Shown: piece after piece, positions 1-10,579 of the stretch | Position numbering within the stretch: the stretch's first letter is position 1 | Layout of the letters: every line of letters begins with the position of its first letter | NCBI GenBank assembly: GCA_028641055.1 | Contig: CM054062.1 | Location: 24,808,536 to 24,872,535, forward strand | DNA length: 64,000 nt | From: Alopecurus myosuroides | Taxonomy: Eukaryota > Streptophyta > Magnoliopsida > Poales > Poaceae | Reading direction: 5' to 3' | Translations under genes and position numbers: made by a program | Notes under the pieces: model-generated | What the model was told of the DNA's origin: nothing | Databases searched by the model: none | The model's input: only the letters and a program-made list of their open reading frames with translations

Positions 1-1555
1 TAACACAAACAAAATATCATGAATAATAATGCACTCGAAAGTTATACGTTTGTTTCAAGCATAGAGAAAACATAGCAAAGTGATATTTCGCTTGTCCTTA
101 AAAGTGGGACAAAACATAAATGTCAGGACACCTTCAAAGTTCAAGACAAATACTAGAACAAATAATTTGAGAACAAATAATAACACATCATGAATCAATT
201 AATACTGTTTCTGGGACAAATGCACATTGAACTCGGAATGGCAACTATGCTATCTCAACTTTGCATAAAGTTAGAAGATAGAGACTCAACATAAAACTAA
301 AAGAAAGGCCCTTCGCAGAGGGAAGCAGGGATCACTCATGTGGTAGAGCTTTTATTTTGTTAAACAGATGTATTGAAAACATTTTTTAGAGAGGTGTGTA
401 TGCTTATGTCAACGAATGGTAAACAGAAAATACAGTATGTCACAAGCCAACTAGACTTCACAAGAGCGGCTCCCATAGAAGGACGCATCTGGGTAGAAGG
501 TCATCCCTCTTTCTCTTTTGTTTACACAATTATGCTTTGACTGATAAATCAGGGGCAAAAATAGTGAAGAGAATTTGTTTTATTAATTTGGGGCTGGGCA
601 CCCCGCTGCCAGCTCTTCTATCAATTGGATAAGCGGATGAAGCCACTAGTCCAGGGTGTGAAAGTCCAATCAACAAGTCAGATAAAGATTCTATTTACGT
701 CCTCATGAGATAACAGGAGCACAAAACATGAGTAATTTTGAAGGTTTTAATGGTAACACATGAGCAATTTACTTTGGAGTGGTAGTTAAATACCACATGT
801 AGGTAGGTATGGTGGACACGTTTGGCATAATTTGTTTTTTTGGAGTTGGATGGACGAGTAGAGCTCATACTCAATACAGGTGGAGGCTAGCAAAAGACTA
901 GGAGCAACAAATCAAGAGAGCAATAATGGCCATAATCATGCATAGCGACAAAAACATCATTAATCAAACATAAGTGGTACTACAAGTTCAAAAATTAAAT
1001 GATCATAGAGGCTACAAGTGACTGGTTGGTAGTCATAAACATGGTGTAAGCATGCGCCAAGTCAACCAAATAAAACATTCAAAGGAGACCACCACAAATT
1101 TATGCTTCAATATGACAGCAACAACTCATGATTCTTTCAAAGGCACATTAAACACTCTCAGCTATTTGAGACAAATCATGCTACAAAAATAACCACTAGG
1201 ATTTAGAATTAAAATAACATCTAGCATGATATGAAAACGTCTAGCCATGGTCTATACAAGCTTCTTTTTGCACCATTATAAGCACGAAAACTGTACTACT
1301 GCTTTCCAACACCAATCATTTTATACTAAAATAAAATCTCCAAGAGATAAAACAATGAAACAAGAGAGTACTAACATAACTCTAATAAATAGAATAGCTC
1401 TTAATAAGAGATTTAAGAAAAACAGGAGCTAAAAAGTAGATTTGCAGCAACTAGAAGAAAAACTAAGAATACGAGCATAACGAGTATTCATACAAAAAAG
1501 TGGAGCGTGTCTCTCTCCCACACAAAGAATGCTAGGTTCCAACAACATTATTGCA
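1..1555 (-). mobile_element. Internal, non-coding part of an Athila-like (Sabrina-type) gypsy retrotransposon
   Basis: No long ORF is present. The stretch is recognisable by comparison inside the window: the segment around 308-420 matches 56185-56290, and the segment ending near 1555 (cccacacaaagaatgctagg) matches 15838-15860 inside the Sabrina-like element. Both comparisons are in the same orientation, which puts the element sense on the minus strand. The window edge cuts it on the left. At about 1555 it joins directly to LTR sequence, skipping the roughly 1.9 kb that lies between this point and the primer site in the 14-19 kb copy, so an internal deletion is inferred. Confidence 0.6.
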
Positions 1556-2860
1556 GCAAGTAGCAGTGTGAAAACAGTGGAAGCAGTGTGAAAACAGTGG
1601 AAACAGTGTGTGTATTATCAGTATGAGAAAATGGACCGGGGTCCACAGTTCACTAGAGGTGTATCTCCATAAAAGATAGCTAACATGCGTGGTGAACAAA
1701 TTACAACTAGGCAATTGATAGATAATGAATTATGCATGACATGATATTACTATGACATTCATGCGGGCATTACAACAAGATACATAGACTATCATCCAAC
1801 TGCATCTATGACTAATAATTGACCCTCCGAATATCATCCGAACAACCATTAGGTATTAAGTCGCAAGTAACGAATTATCGCAGTAGGCAAAGTGTGTAAT
1901 GTAAACAATGTAAACAAAGTAAACGTAATTGTTTTCTTCCTAATGTCAACAACACATCCTCCATCTGTAACGTTTCTGTCACTCGAGCACAGATGCAAAG
2001 GAGGCATGAACCCACTATCGAGCATAAATACTCCCTCTTGGAGTCACTCGCATCTACTTGGCCAGAGCATCTACTAACAATGGAGAGCATGCAAGATCAT
2101 AGATAACATACACATGAAGACAACATGATAGATTGATAATCAAGAGACACAACATTCAATAATCATCGGATCCCAGCAAACACAACATGTAGCATTGCAA
2201 TAAGATGATCTGAATCATGTAGGGCAGCTCACGAGATCTAAACATGAGGCATAAAGAGGAGAGAACAACCATCTAGATACTGCTATGGACTCGTAATCCA
2301 AGGATGAACTACTCACGCATCACTCTGGAGGTGGGCATAGTGGTGTAGAGCCCTCCGGTGATGATTTTCCCTCCCGGCAGGGTGCCGGGGAGAACTCTAG
2401 AACCCTCCCGATCTCGGGTTGATGATATCGGCGGCCTCGGGTGTTTTCATGGAAAAGTGGTATATTTTTAGGGTTCACGCATCAAGGAGAATATATGGGC
2501 GAAAGGGTGATGGCGGTGGGCGCACGAGGGGCCCACACCACCCCCAGGCGCGGCCAGGGGGCGCGCCGCCCTATGGTGTGGCTCCCTGTGGTCCCTCTCC
2601 GGGCCTCTTCGAAACTTCGTGGAACCTTCAGGAATTATAAGACTTCGGGGCTTCGAATTTTCCAATTTCGAGAATATTTCAAGAACAACTTTCCAGAAAC
2701 TAAAAACAGCAGAAAACAGGAACTGGCTCTGTTGTATCTTGTCAATAGGTTAGACCCGGGAAATCGATAAAAATGACATAAAGTGTAAGGAAAACATGTA
2801 TCATATGGCATGAAAACAACATGGAACATCATAAATTAAGGATACGTTTATGACGTACCA
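1556..2860 (-). repeat. Truncated gypsy LTR (Sabrina/WHAM-like)
   Basis: This stretch aligns along its length with the later part of the solo LTR at 4303-5924: shared landmarks are ggtccacagttcactagagg near 1638, the active-site-free block near 2290 (catctagatactgctatgga) and the terminal gatacgtttatgacgtacca ending at 2860. The first several hundred bases of the LTR are missing. The right end abuts copia protease coding sequence at 2861, so this is the edge of a gypsy insertion into the copia element. Its target duplication would lie left of the window. A GC-rich block near 2500-2600 is typical of this LTR type. Confidence 0.65.
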
Positions 2861-4302
2861 ACATGTCCCAATACCTTAAGTTTTGAACCATCACCAATAG
2901 TTACTTGTGTGAATTTTATGAATTGATGCGTTAAGTCTTCTAACACTTCCGTGCTTCTGTTCATATGTGCGGAACAACCGCTATCAATCATCCATGATGT
3001 TCCCCCGGAAGCACATACTTACAATGAATAAATTTCTTGTCTTAGTTCTCCATTTTCTGATGGGTCCTTTCTTGTTAGTCACAAGGGTCTTTGGACAAAT
3101 AGCATACTTGTAATCATCACCATATGAAGTGCCAACATATTTTTCATATACACGACCATAACTAGATTTAAGAAGCACATATGATGGGTTGTATTTTCTC
3201 GCAAAGTTGTTGTAGTATCCCTAGGGACTATACTTTTAGCAATAATATCAAACTCCACTTCATCATTAGCCAAGTCCCCCTCCTTCACAAAAATAGTAGC
3301 ATAGTGGAGGGAGTTGACTTCTTCTTGTAGATCTTCTTGGATGAGAACCCAAACCCAAGGCATTCTTTCCCAATAACTCTATTTTGACTACTCAAAAGAC
3401 CATTGAGGTTCTTTTGCCCTTGGATGCAGGTGACAAGGCCTTTGTTGAGTTGGGACTTCAACCTATTGTTCTACTCAATGAGTTTCCTTGACACATAAAG
3501 GGTTAGTGGCACGAGCATTTTCATTTATATCTTTTGACCCTTTCAAAGTCTTGAGCTCATTTGAGAGTGTTCGATTATCAATTTTAAGCTTCTAGAAATC
3601 CTTCATGGGCTCATTGTAACCTTTGTTAGTTTCATCATTTAAGGCCATGAATTCTGTCACCTTAGCAAAAGCATGTTCAGAATCAAACTTTACTTTAGCT
3701 ATATCAATTGCAAAGGTATCTTCAATGCTTTCTCTAAAACAATGTGATTCATCTAGAGCTTTCTCAAGCTCCTCAATTTTACTAGCATCATCACGAGCAA
3801 ATCTTTCAAGTAATATTATTCTCTCCTCATGTTCATCAATGAGGCCATGTGCCTCACTTAATTGATCCTTGAGAGAGTCAAAGATAGTTTTAGTTTAACC
3901 TTCTATTTTCTTCACAAACTTTGTTAGAGGATATTGAACATTGTCCACTTCCTCAACACAATTTAATAGAGATGGAGTAGAAGCATTTGCAATTTTGAGT
4001 GTAGGGGTCACCTTTGGGGATATACCCTTGTCCATGAAGCACTTATGACCTAAGGGGCCCTTCTTGTCATTGGGGTTGGAGAAGAGAGAGCTTAAGCTTG
4101 AAGGAATGACGCCATTTTGCATGGCCAGCATGCCCACTTGTTCACCAACACCATCACTCTCTTCACCACCGGATGTGTATTCAACTTCCTTCGCAATGAA
4201 TTCCCTAGGAGTGCCTCTCTTGATGAAGTTCTTGGACTTAGGAATGAAGTTAGATTTCTTTATAAGTCTTCCACGATTTTAAATTATACTCTTTAAGGGG
4301 CA
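2861..4302 (-). pseudogene. Copia gag C-terminus and aspartic protease, broken
   Basis: On the minus strand, just left of the solo LTR, the reading frame resumes (residues RGRLIKKSNF) and runs through 4137-3895 (ORF with MLAMQNGVIP and HKCFMDKGI). It continues into a charged, coiled-coil-like region at about 3870-3500, as in other plant copia gag tails. Near 3000-2935 it reads WMIDSGCSAHM, the copia aspartic protease active-site block in which D-S-G is catalytic. It then reads GDGSKLKVLGH and stops at the gypsy LTR junction at 2860. A TAA in frame about ten codons after the zinc knuckle and further frame breaks between 3500 and 3080 make this a pseudogene. Processing of the gag-pol polyprotein would have been the ancestral role. 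Confidence 0.72.
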
Positions 4303-5929
4303 TGATGAGCGTGTAACACACGTTCGTTGGGAGACCCCAAGAGGAAGGTATGAAGAGCACAGTAGCAAGTTTCCCTCAGAAAGAAACAAAGGTTGAATCG
4401 ACCAGTAGGAGAAAGAAATCACTGCTGAAGGTTGATGCAACTGATGTGGCAGGGAGCACTATCAGTTCAGAAGCAGCGTGGAACCTACACAACACAATCA
4501 AATTACTTTGCCCCAACGAAAAAGTGAGGTTGTCAATCACACCGGTTTTGCTGAAAACAAAGAGGTTAAACGTATGGTCTGGAAAACAGTACTTGTTTGC
4601 AGTAGATGAAAGGAGAACAATGATGGTAGTAGGAAAACAATAGGAACAGTATGAAGGCAAAGATTGCAGTGGTTGTATTATCAGTATGAGGAAAATGGAC
4701 CAGGGTCCACAATTCACTAGAGGTGTCTCTCCAAAACAGATAGATATCATGTTGGGTAAAAAAATTACAGCTGGGAAATTGAAAGATATAAAGGCTACAC
4801 TACAGTGCATATGCATGACATGATGATTACTATGTGATTCATGCGGGCATTACAACAAAATACATAGACCGTCATCCAACTACATCTATGACTACTAATC
4901 CACCCTCAGAGTGTCATCCTAACAAACCTTGGGTATTAAGTTTCATGCAACAGATAATCGCAGTAAGCGAAGTCTGTAATGTAAACATCGTTGTTTTCTC
5001 CCTAATGTCAACATCACATCCCCCACCAGTTTACATTTCTATCACTCGAGCGTGAGTGAAAGGGAGGCATGAACCCACTATCCAGCATAAATACTCCCTC
5101 TTGGAGCTACTAGAATCTACTTGGCCAGAGCATCTACTAACAACAGAGAGCATGCAAGATCATAAATAACATACACATGAAAAGAACATAATAGATTGAT
5201 AATCGTTGGACATAGCATTCAATATTCATGAGATCCCAGCAAACACAACATGTATCATTACAATAAGATGATCTTGATCATGTAGGGCAGCTCACAAGAT
5301 CTAAACATGAGGCATAAAGAGGAGAGCACAACCATCTAACTACCACCATGGACCCGTAGTCCAAGGATGAACTACTCACGCATCATTCCGGAGGCGGGCA
5401 TGGTGGTGTAGATCCCTATGGTGACGATTCCCCCTCCCGGTGAGGTGTCGGAGAGAGCTCCAGACCCTCCCGAATTAGGGTTGACGATGACAACGGCTGC
5501 AGATGTTTTTCATGGAAAAGGCTTCTGTATTTAGGGTTAACCCTTCGAGGAGAATATATAGGCGCGAGGGAAACGTCGGTGGGCATCCAGGGGGCCACAC
5601 CACCCCTCGGCACGGCCAGGGGGGCCGCGCCCACCCATGGTATGGAGGCCCCAGGGCACCCCTCCGGGTCTCCTTTGGACTCTGTGTGTACGGCAACTTT
5701 CTAAGACCTCCGGGCTTCAAATCGGCCAATTCCGAGAATATTTCCAGAACAACTTTTCTGAAACTAAAAACAGCTGAAAACATGAACTGGCTCTGTGGCA
5801 TCTTGTCAATAGGTTAGTCCCAGGAAATCGATAAAAATGGCATAAAGTGTCAAGGAAACATGTAGCATATAGTATGAAAACAACATGAAACATCAGAAAT
5901 TATGGATACGTTTATGACATATCAGGGCA
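4298..5929 (+). repeat. Solo gypsy LTR with 5 bp target duplication
   Basis: The LTR is 4303-5924 (1622 bp). It begins TGATGAGCGTG and ends GACATATCA, so it has TG...CA ends. The flanking bases GGGCA at 4298-4302 and GGGCA at 5925-5929 are a perfect 5 bp target-site duplication. No internal region is attached, so this is a solo LTR, the known product of recombination between two LTRs. Removing it and one GGGCA copy rejoins the copia zinc knuckle to its downstream codons in the same frame, which confirms the boundaries. The LTR type resembles Sabrina/WHAM elements of Triticeae. The element sense is probably the minus strand, judged by related copies elsewhere in the window. Confidence 0.93.
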
Positions 5930-7079
5930 CTCCGCAACAAAGTGCTCACTAACCCCACAATTGAAGTAAGTCCCTACCTTCCTCATTCTTGAGACTTCAT
6001 TTCTCTTGTTTTTTGTGGCATTTGATCTAAAGTATCCTTTCTTCCACCACTTGTGTTGAGCAAGGGAAAGCATTCTTCATGTCATGTCCTCGTTTCTATC
6101 TTGGAGACAGTATGTGAGGAACCACCATCATCACTTGAGTCATCTTGTTCCTGGGATGTGGACTTCAAGGCAAGAGAGGTTCTCTTCATTCCATTCACAT
6201 GGGCCATGACATCATCAGAGGATTTTTTTTCATGACGTTTAGGGTGATGAAGATACCCAAAACATCATTTGGTGAAAGGTCCAAGTAATTAGCCCTTGAT
6301 TGCACATTCATCACCATGTGCTCATTGTATGGAATCAAGGTGAGTAGTAATTTAGCCTTAGCCCAATCCTCATCAAAATCCTTTAATCCACAATCTCTCA
6401 TGTCAACCACAAGAGCCTTGAGTCTTCTAAACATGTCTTCTAGACTCTCTCCATCCTTCATATAGAAGTTATCAACTTGTCTTTGGATGATTGACTTCTT
6501 GGAGCGTTGTATGTTGATGTTGCCATCATACATGTCAATTTTGCAATCCCATGCTTTCTTGGCACTTGTGAAGGACCGGATCTGCTCAACCCATTCAGTT
6601 TCCATTGCATTCTCCAACATGTGTATGGCATGGGAATTGAGTTTCTCATCTATGACATCACTTGAGCTTAAATTCTTGGGGTCTTTAGGCTCATATCCCT
6701 TTTCAACAATCCTCCATATTTGCATTGAAGAGCTACACATGTAAGACTTCATAAAATCTTTCCAATTAGTAAAACGATTCCTATTTACCATAGGAGGTGC
6801 ACCAAGATTGTTAACATGTGGATGTTCAACATTAGGTGCATTGTTGTAAGTAAAGCTGAAGATATTTTCATTGTTTTTATCTTTAAGATTAGATGTCTTG
6901 GACCCTTCCTTAGAAGGTATAGAAGTTCCATTTTCATCTACATCAACATGCTCAATGGAGTGACTAGATGTAAATGTCATTTCTTTTATTAAACCCTCCA
7001 TCTTCTTCTCCCAGCTATCAATCATAGCTTGAATTAGATTTTGGATAGCATCCATGGTGACGGTTTTATCCGCCATCAT
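5925..7079 (-). pseudogene. Copia gag (UBN2-type capsid plus zinc knuckle), broken
   Basis: An open frame of 294 residues runs from ATG at 7079 to 6195. The region around residues 100-270 is a UBN2/Retrotran_gag_2 copia capsid: WKDFMKSYM, AKKAWDCKIDMYDG, DGESLEDMFRRLK and LLLTLIPYNEHM. The frame ends early because a run of eight T on the plus strand (6223-6230) shifts it. The shifted frame continues to a zinc knuckle at about 5990-5930, read as YFNCGVSEHFVAEC. The usual first cysteine of the CX2CX4HX4C motif is tyrosine here (TAC for TGC). The start codon lies about 35 bp beyond the primer site, normal for copia gag. The element could not make working capsid from this copy. Confidence 0.82.
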
Positions 7080-7114
7080 CTTATTTAGGTGGTAAAGCCT
7101 TAATGAAGAGATGA

Positions 7115-7126
7115 GGCTCTGATATC
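7115..7126 (-). promoter_or_regulatory. Copia primer binding site (tRNA-Met type)
   Basis: On the minus strand the bases read tgatatcagagc, one change from the canonical plant copia primer site complementary to initiator tRNA-Met. The site lies a few bases inside the LTR boundary at 7134 and upstream of the gag start at 7079, exactly as expected. It fixes the orientation of the element. Confidence 0.8.
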
Positions 7127-7133
7127 AATTCAA

Positions 7134-8200
7134 TGATCGAGAGGAGTTAACTAGAGGGGGGTGAATAGGTTAACTACAAATTGTACTTCTTTTCAATTAA
7201 CAAGGTAATACTCAAATATAGATTGTATAGATTATTCAACTAAGTGAAAAAAACCTATATGTTGATCAAATATTACTAGCACGAGATATTTATTCAACTA
7301 AGCTAGAACCAACAAGTAAAGGTAAGTTCAGGAATAACCGAACACTATGATGCAAAGATGTATCCCGAAGTTCACTTCCCGATGGAAGCTACTCTTCATT
7401 GGAGCGGTGCGGTGCCACCAAAGTGGAATATCAAGTAGCCATCAAATGTCACACCGTGTCTTCTTTGAGTCCTTCCACCAATGTGGAGAGGCTCGAATCA
7501 CTATGTTGCCGTTGAGGTTGACAACTAGAACCTTTACAAGGATGAGGTACACTCCACAACTTGGAGGATCCTCACCAAATCCCGGGAAACAAGATCCACG
7601 AGCTCCAAAGCTTTGGGGACAACAACAAGGCTCCAAGCTTCGATGAGCTAAGAGCAACAAGGTTCTTCGCTACAATGAACCAAGAACAACAAGATCCCTA
7701 AGGGATGAGTGGGGTGGTGACAAATCGGTTTGGTGGAGTTGTAGATCTAGTGTGTCCCCTCCACATTCCAAAAGATCAAGAGCTTTGGTTGGGTATTTGG
7801 GGAGATCCTTGGATTTGAAGGTGGTCAACAATGGTGGAGAGAGAAGCTTAGTTTGACACCTTCTAAAGGTAGGGGAAGACCTATATTTATAGCGATGAAG
7901 ACGAAATGGCCGTTGGGGGGGCATTTTGCCCTGTCAGGAAACCCGACGTGGGAGCCTGCCTAGGCCGGCCTGGGCATGGGAGGGAGACTGACAGGGGCAC
8001 AGACCCGCCTGGCCTGGAGCGCCATCGAGACAAGCTGGAGCCCGGCCCGCAGCGCCAGGCAGGCCGGCCTGGGGCCGGCAGTTCAGCGCCCGACCAGAGC
8101 ACCCAACCTAGGGCCGACTTTCCTGCAGTCTTAGGCTAGCACCCTACCCGAGCCGCCGGGCCTCAGGACCCGGCCAGGCTGTCTATACAATTTCTTCTCC
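7134..8200 (-). repeat. Copia 5' LTR
   Basis: The 3' boundary (plus-strand TGATCGAGAGG at 7134) is set by the adjacent primer site. The opposite end is less certain: a possible CA end is at 8189, and similarity is lost somewhere around 8200. The LTR holds a GC-rich block at 7910-8170 followed, in element sense, by a TATA box at 7892-7880. The leading motif gaggggggtgaatagg is shared with the LTR fragment starting at 8678. Confidence 0.6.
7880..7892 (-). promoter_or_regulatory. TATA box of the copia LTR
   Basis: The minus strand reads CTATAAATATAGG, a strong plant TATA box, placed in the LTR downstream of a GC-rich block and upstream of the likely R region. Confidence 0.6.
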
Positions 8201-8677
8201 TTTCTTCTTTCTTCCTTTTGCAATATTTTTTATGTTGATTGATACATTAGTAGAAATATGGAGAACTTGTTTTTAATTTTCTTCATGTTAAAAGTCCATA
8301 AGTTACCATTGTCATTCCTAAAAATACTTACGCAAACGATTAGATCTTTCATGTGTTGTGATCAAACAACAAAATAAGATTAGGGGACAAATGTCCTTTC
8401 ATGTGAGCCCCACCCATAGCTCACCTTTACACTCCGTCTTCGTTTCGAGTAAAGAAATGATCTCCGTAGATTTTCAAGACTTTTGGCGAATATTTCATTC
8501 AGAGCTTTTCTGAAATACAAAAATAGCAGAAAACATGAACTCTCTCTAGGCACTGGGTTAATAAGTTAATACATGAAAATGCGCGGGAAACAAAGGAAAA
8601 CATGTGGAAAACATAGGGTAACTGGTACAAAACAAGCATGGAGCATACAAAATTATAGATACGTTTGGGACGTACCA
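8201..8677. repeat. Fragment of a gypsy LTR end
   Basis: The part from about 8450 to 8677 resembles the ends of the other gypsy LTRs here: a run of gaatatttc, ttctgaaa, agcagaaaacatgaact, gttaataagtta, and the terminal gatacgtttgggacgtacca ending at 8677. The part from 8201 to 8450 is not assigned. The right end abuts a copia LTR start exactly at 8678. Confidence 0.5.
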
Positions 8678-9470
8678 TGTCACTAGCGAGGGGGTGAATA
8701 GGTAACTAACAATTTTTTATTGGTTTCTCTTTAGTTTGGGCTAAATAGGATGAAATGCATGGTTATCTATATGTACAAATAGGTGAACAACCTATGTGAA
8801 ACACTACAAGGTACACAATGAAAGCAATATGTAAAGCACAAGATAAACCACAAGTGTAAGCAAGGATACACGTATATGTTTCCCGTAGTTCATTGCCAAG
8901 GGAAGTACCACAATTGTAAGCAAGGATACACGGATATGGCCATTGAGGAGCCACCTAGGCACTCCAATAGAACGTAGGTGCACACCTTATTCTCTTTGAA
9001 ATTATCCGGTGAGGGAGATTCTTGTTTCCACTATGAGGTCGACTTGAAGGCCAATACCAAACATTTACAAAAGGTTGAGGTGATTCCACAACTCAACTGG
9101 AGGCTCTCACCATAATCTCAATCTTCTTGCAACAAGGTGGAAGCTCCCAGCACTAGGGTTCCTCTAGGGTTTCAGGGTTTCAATCTCCTCTAGGATTTGC
9201 CGGGGGATTTGAAATTCCTTTGGTGAAACTATCGATCTAGGTATCCTATATCACTCCACAAAGTATCAAGATGTTTGGCTGGTTGCAGTGAGAGATATAG
9301 GAGCTTGAAGCTTGCATTAATGACTAGAGGATAAGTGTGAACTTATCCCTCTTTTGGAAGAAGGAGATAAATAAATACATGCTTCCAAAAACTGGTCGTT
9401 GGGCACCCCAATCAGTACCAGCGGTACTCCTGCTCGAAGCAGTGGTACTGTCGGAGAAAGCTCGTCTGCC
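8678..9470 (-). repeat. Second copia-type LTR fragment
   Basis: It starts TGTCACTAGCGAGGGGGTGAATAGG-like, matching the inner end of the copia LTR at 7134 in the same orientation. A short internal duplication is visible: gtaagcaaggatacacg at about 8855 and again at about 8915. The distal end contains agtaccagcggtactcc-type palindromic sequence (9412-9450), frequent in Triticeae LTRs. No coding sequence is attached. Confidence 0.45.
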
Positions 9471-9558
9471 CTAGACAGGATAGATCTCAGAGGTTCGAAC
9501 ACTGGGGCTAAACACACTTCCTTCGCTTCCAGAGGAGGCCTCGAGAGGGAAGCTTGAG

Positions 9559-10300
9559 CACGGAAACAATGGCAACACAGAGAGTTTATCCAGGTTCAGG
9601 ATGCCAGTGTGGTGTAAAACCCTGCTCCTACTTGTCTGATGGATTGCACTGCGGTGGTTACAGTACAAATGCGAGCTTGTGCTCGGAACAGACTACTTGG
9701 GCTCTACGATGGATCGAGCTTCCTTTTCCTAAGGGCCGGTGGTGCCCTTTTTATAGTGGCGTTTGGACCTCCTTCCCGCTCACTTGGCGGGAAAGGGTTA
9801 CTACAAAGTGTCAAAGGGAGAAGCGTCCCGTACTTATGCGCCTCCTGCATGGTCCTGGTCGTTGGGGGACAGATCCACCGTCTATGGCGTCACGGTGGGG
9901 GAGCTCCGTGACGCCGCCTTTGTCTTGTAGCGTGGTGTTGGTCTTCTTGTACCAAAGGGGCAATCTTCGGGAACCCCTTTGGCCGCCACAACGCCGGCCC
10001 TCGCTTTATACACGAGAATGGAAACTGCGGTCAAAGGGGCTCTGTGGCACCTCCGTCACCACTCAGAGGAGTGGTCGTCAGAGGCACATGGGTTGTCTCC
10101 TCTTGAAGGGAGATTCCCAAGGAGAGGAGCAAGGTTGAAGTAGCTCTCCTCTTCGGGGGCACGAGTTCTTGTTAGTTCGGGCCCGCCTAGCGGGCAGGCC
10201 CAAGCGCCAGCTGCGGACAAGGCCTGTGGTCTGGGTGTTTGTATACTGGGCTGGGCCGCAGCCATCGCCTCTGGATACCCTGGTATCTAGAGGCCCGACA
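9559..10300 (-). repeat. 3' LTR of a minus-strand gypsy element with antisense ORF
   Basis: In element sense (minus) the LTR starts TGTCGGGCCTCTAGATACC at 10300, directly after a polypurine tract. The other end is uncertain, near 9559, where sequence resembling other gypsy LTR ends (gagtttatccaggttcagg) begins. The stretch 9505-9558, just outside, is also found at 44953-45010 (ggctaaacacac through gagggaarcttgagca). The placement of the antisense-type ORF immediately beyond the PPT mirrors the Tat element at 19652-44741. Confidence 0.55.
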
Positions 10301-10312
10301 GTATCCCCCGGG
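10301..10312 (-). promoter_or_regulatory. Polypurine tract of the 9.6-13 kb gypsy element
   Basis: The minus strand reads CCCGGGGGATAC immediately followed by the LTR start TGTCGGG. A purine-rich tract touching the 3' LTR is the plus-strand primer in LTR elements. Confidence 0.55.
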
Positions 10313-10579
10313 CCCGCGTGGCACACGTGTCCGCACGATGCGAGAAGACGCGGGGCCAACCGCTACGGGCCAGACCTTGGCACGTGACCATGACCCACGA
10401 CCTTCCCAAGGCAACGGCTCCCTGCGACGTGGGGGCGCTAATAAAGGTCGCAGATTTACTGAAGCTCCATTCTGCCCCTTCTCTTTCCACCGCCTAGAAA
10501 CCGCTCACTCTCCAGATCCCCCACTTTCCTTCGAGATCCTTTCTCCGAGATAGCCGGCAAGAAAGCTGCTTCCACGGTG

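Larger units (their letters stand above)
2861..8200 (-). mobile_element. Copia retrotransposon, 5' half (LTR, PBS, gag, protease), interrupted
   Basis: Reading on the minus strand the order is LTR (about 8200 to 7134), primer binding site (7126-7115), gag start at 7079, UBN2-type gag, zinc knuckle, coiled-coil gag tail, then aspartic protease motif near 2990-2940. The element is cut at 2860 by a gypsy LTR, so reverse transcriptase and integrase are absent from the window. A 1622 bp solo LTR with target duplication sits inside gag. The order and the tRNA-Met type primer site are established copia features. Confidence 0.8.
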
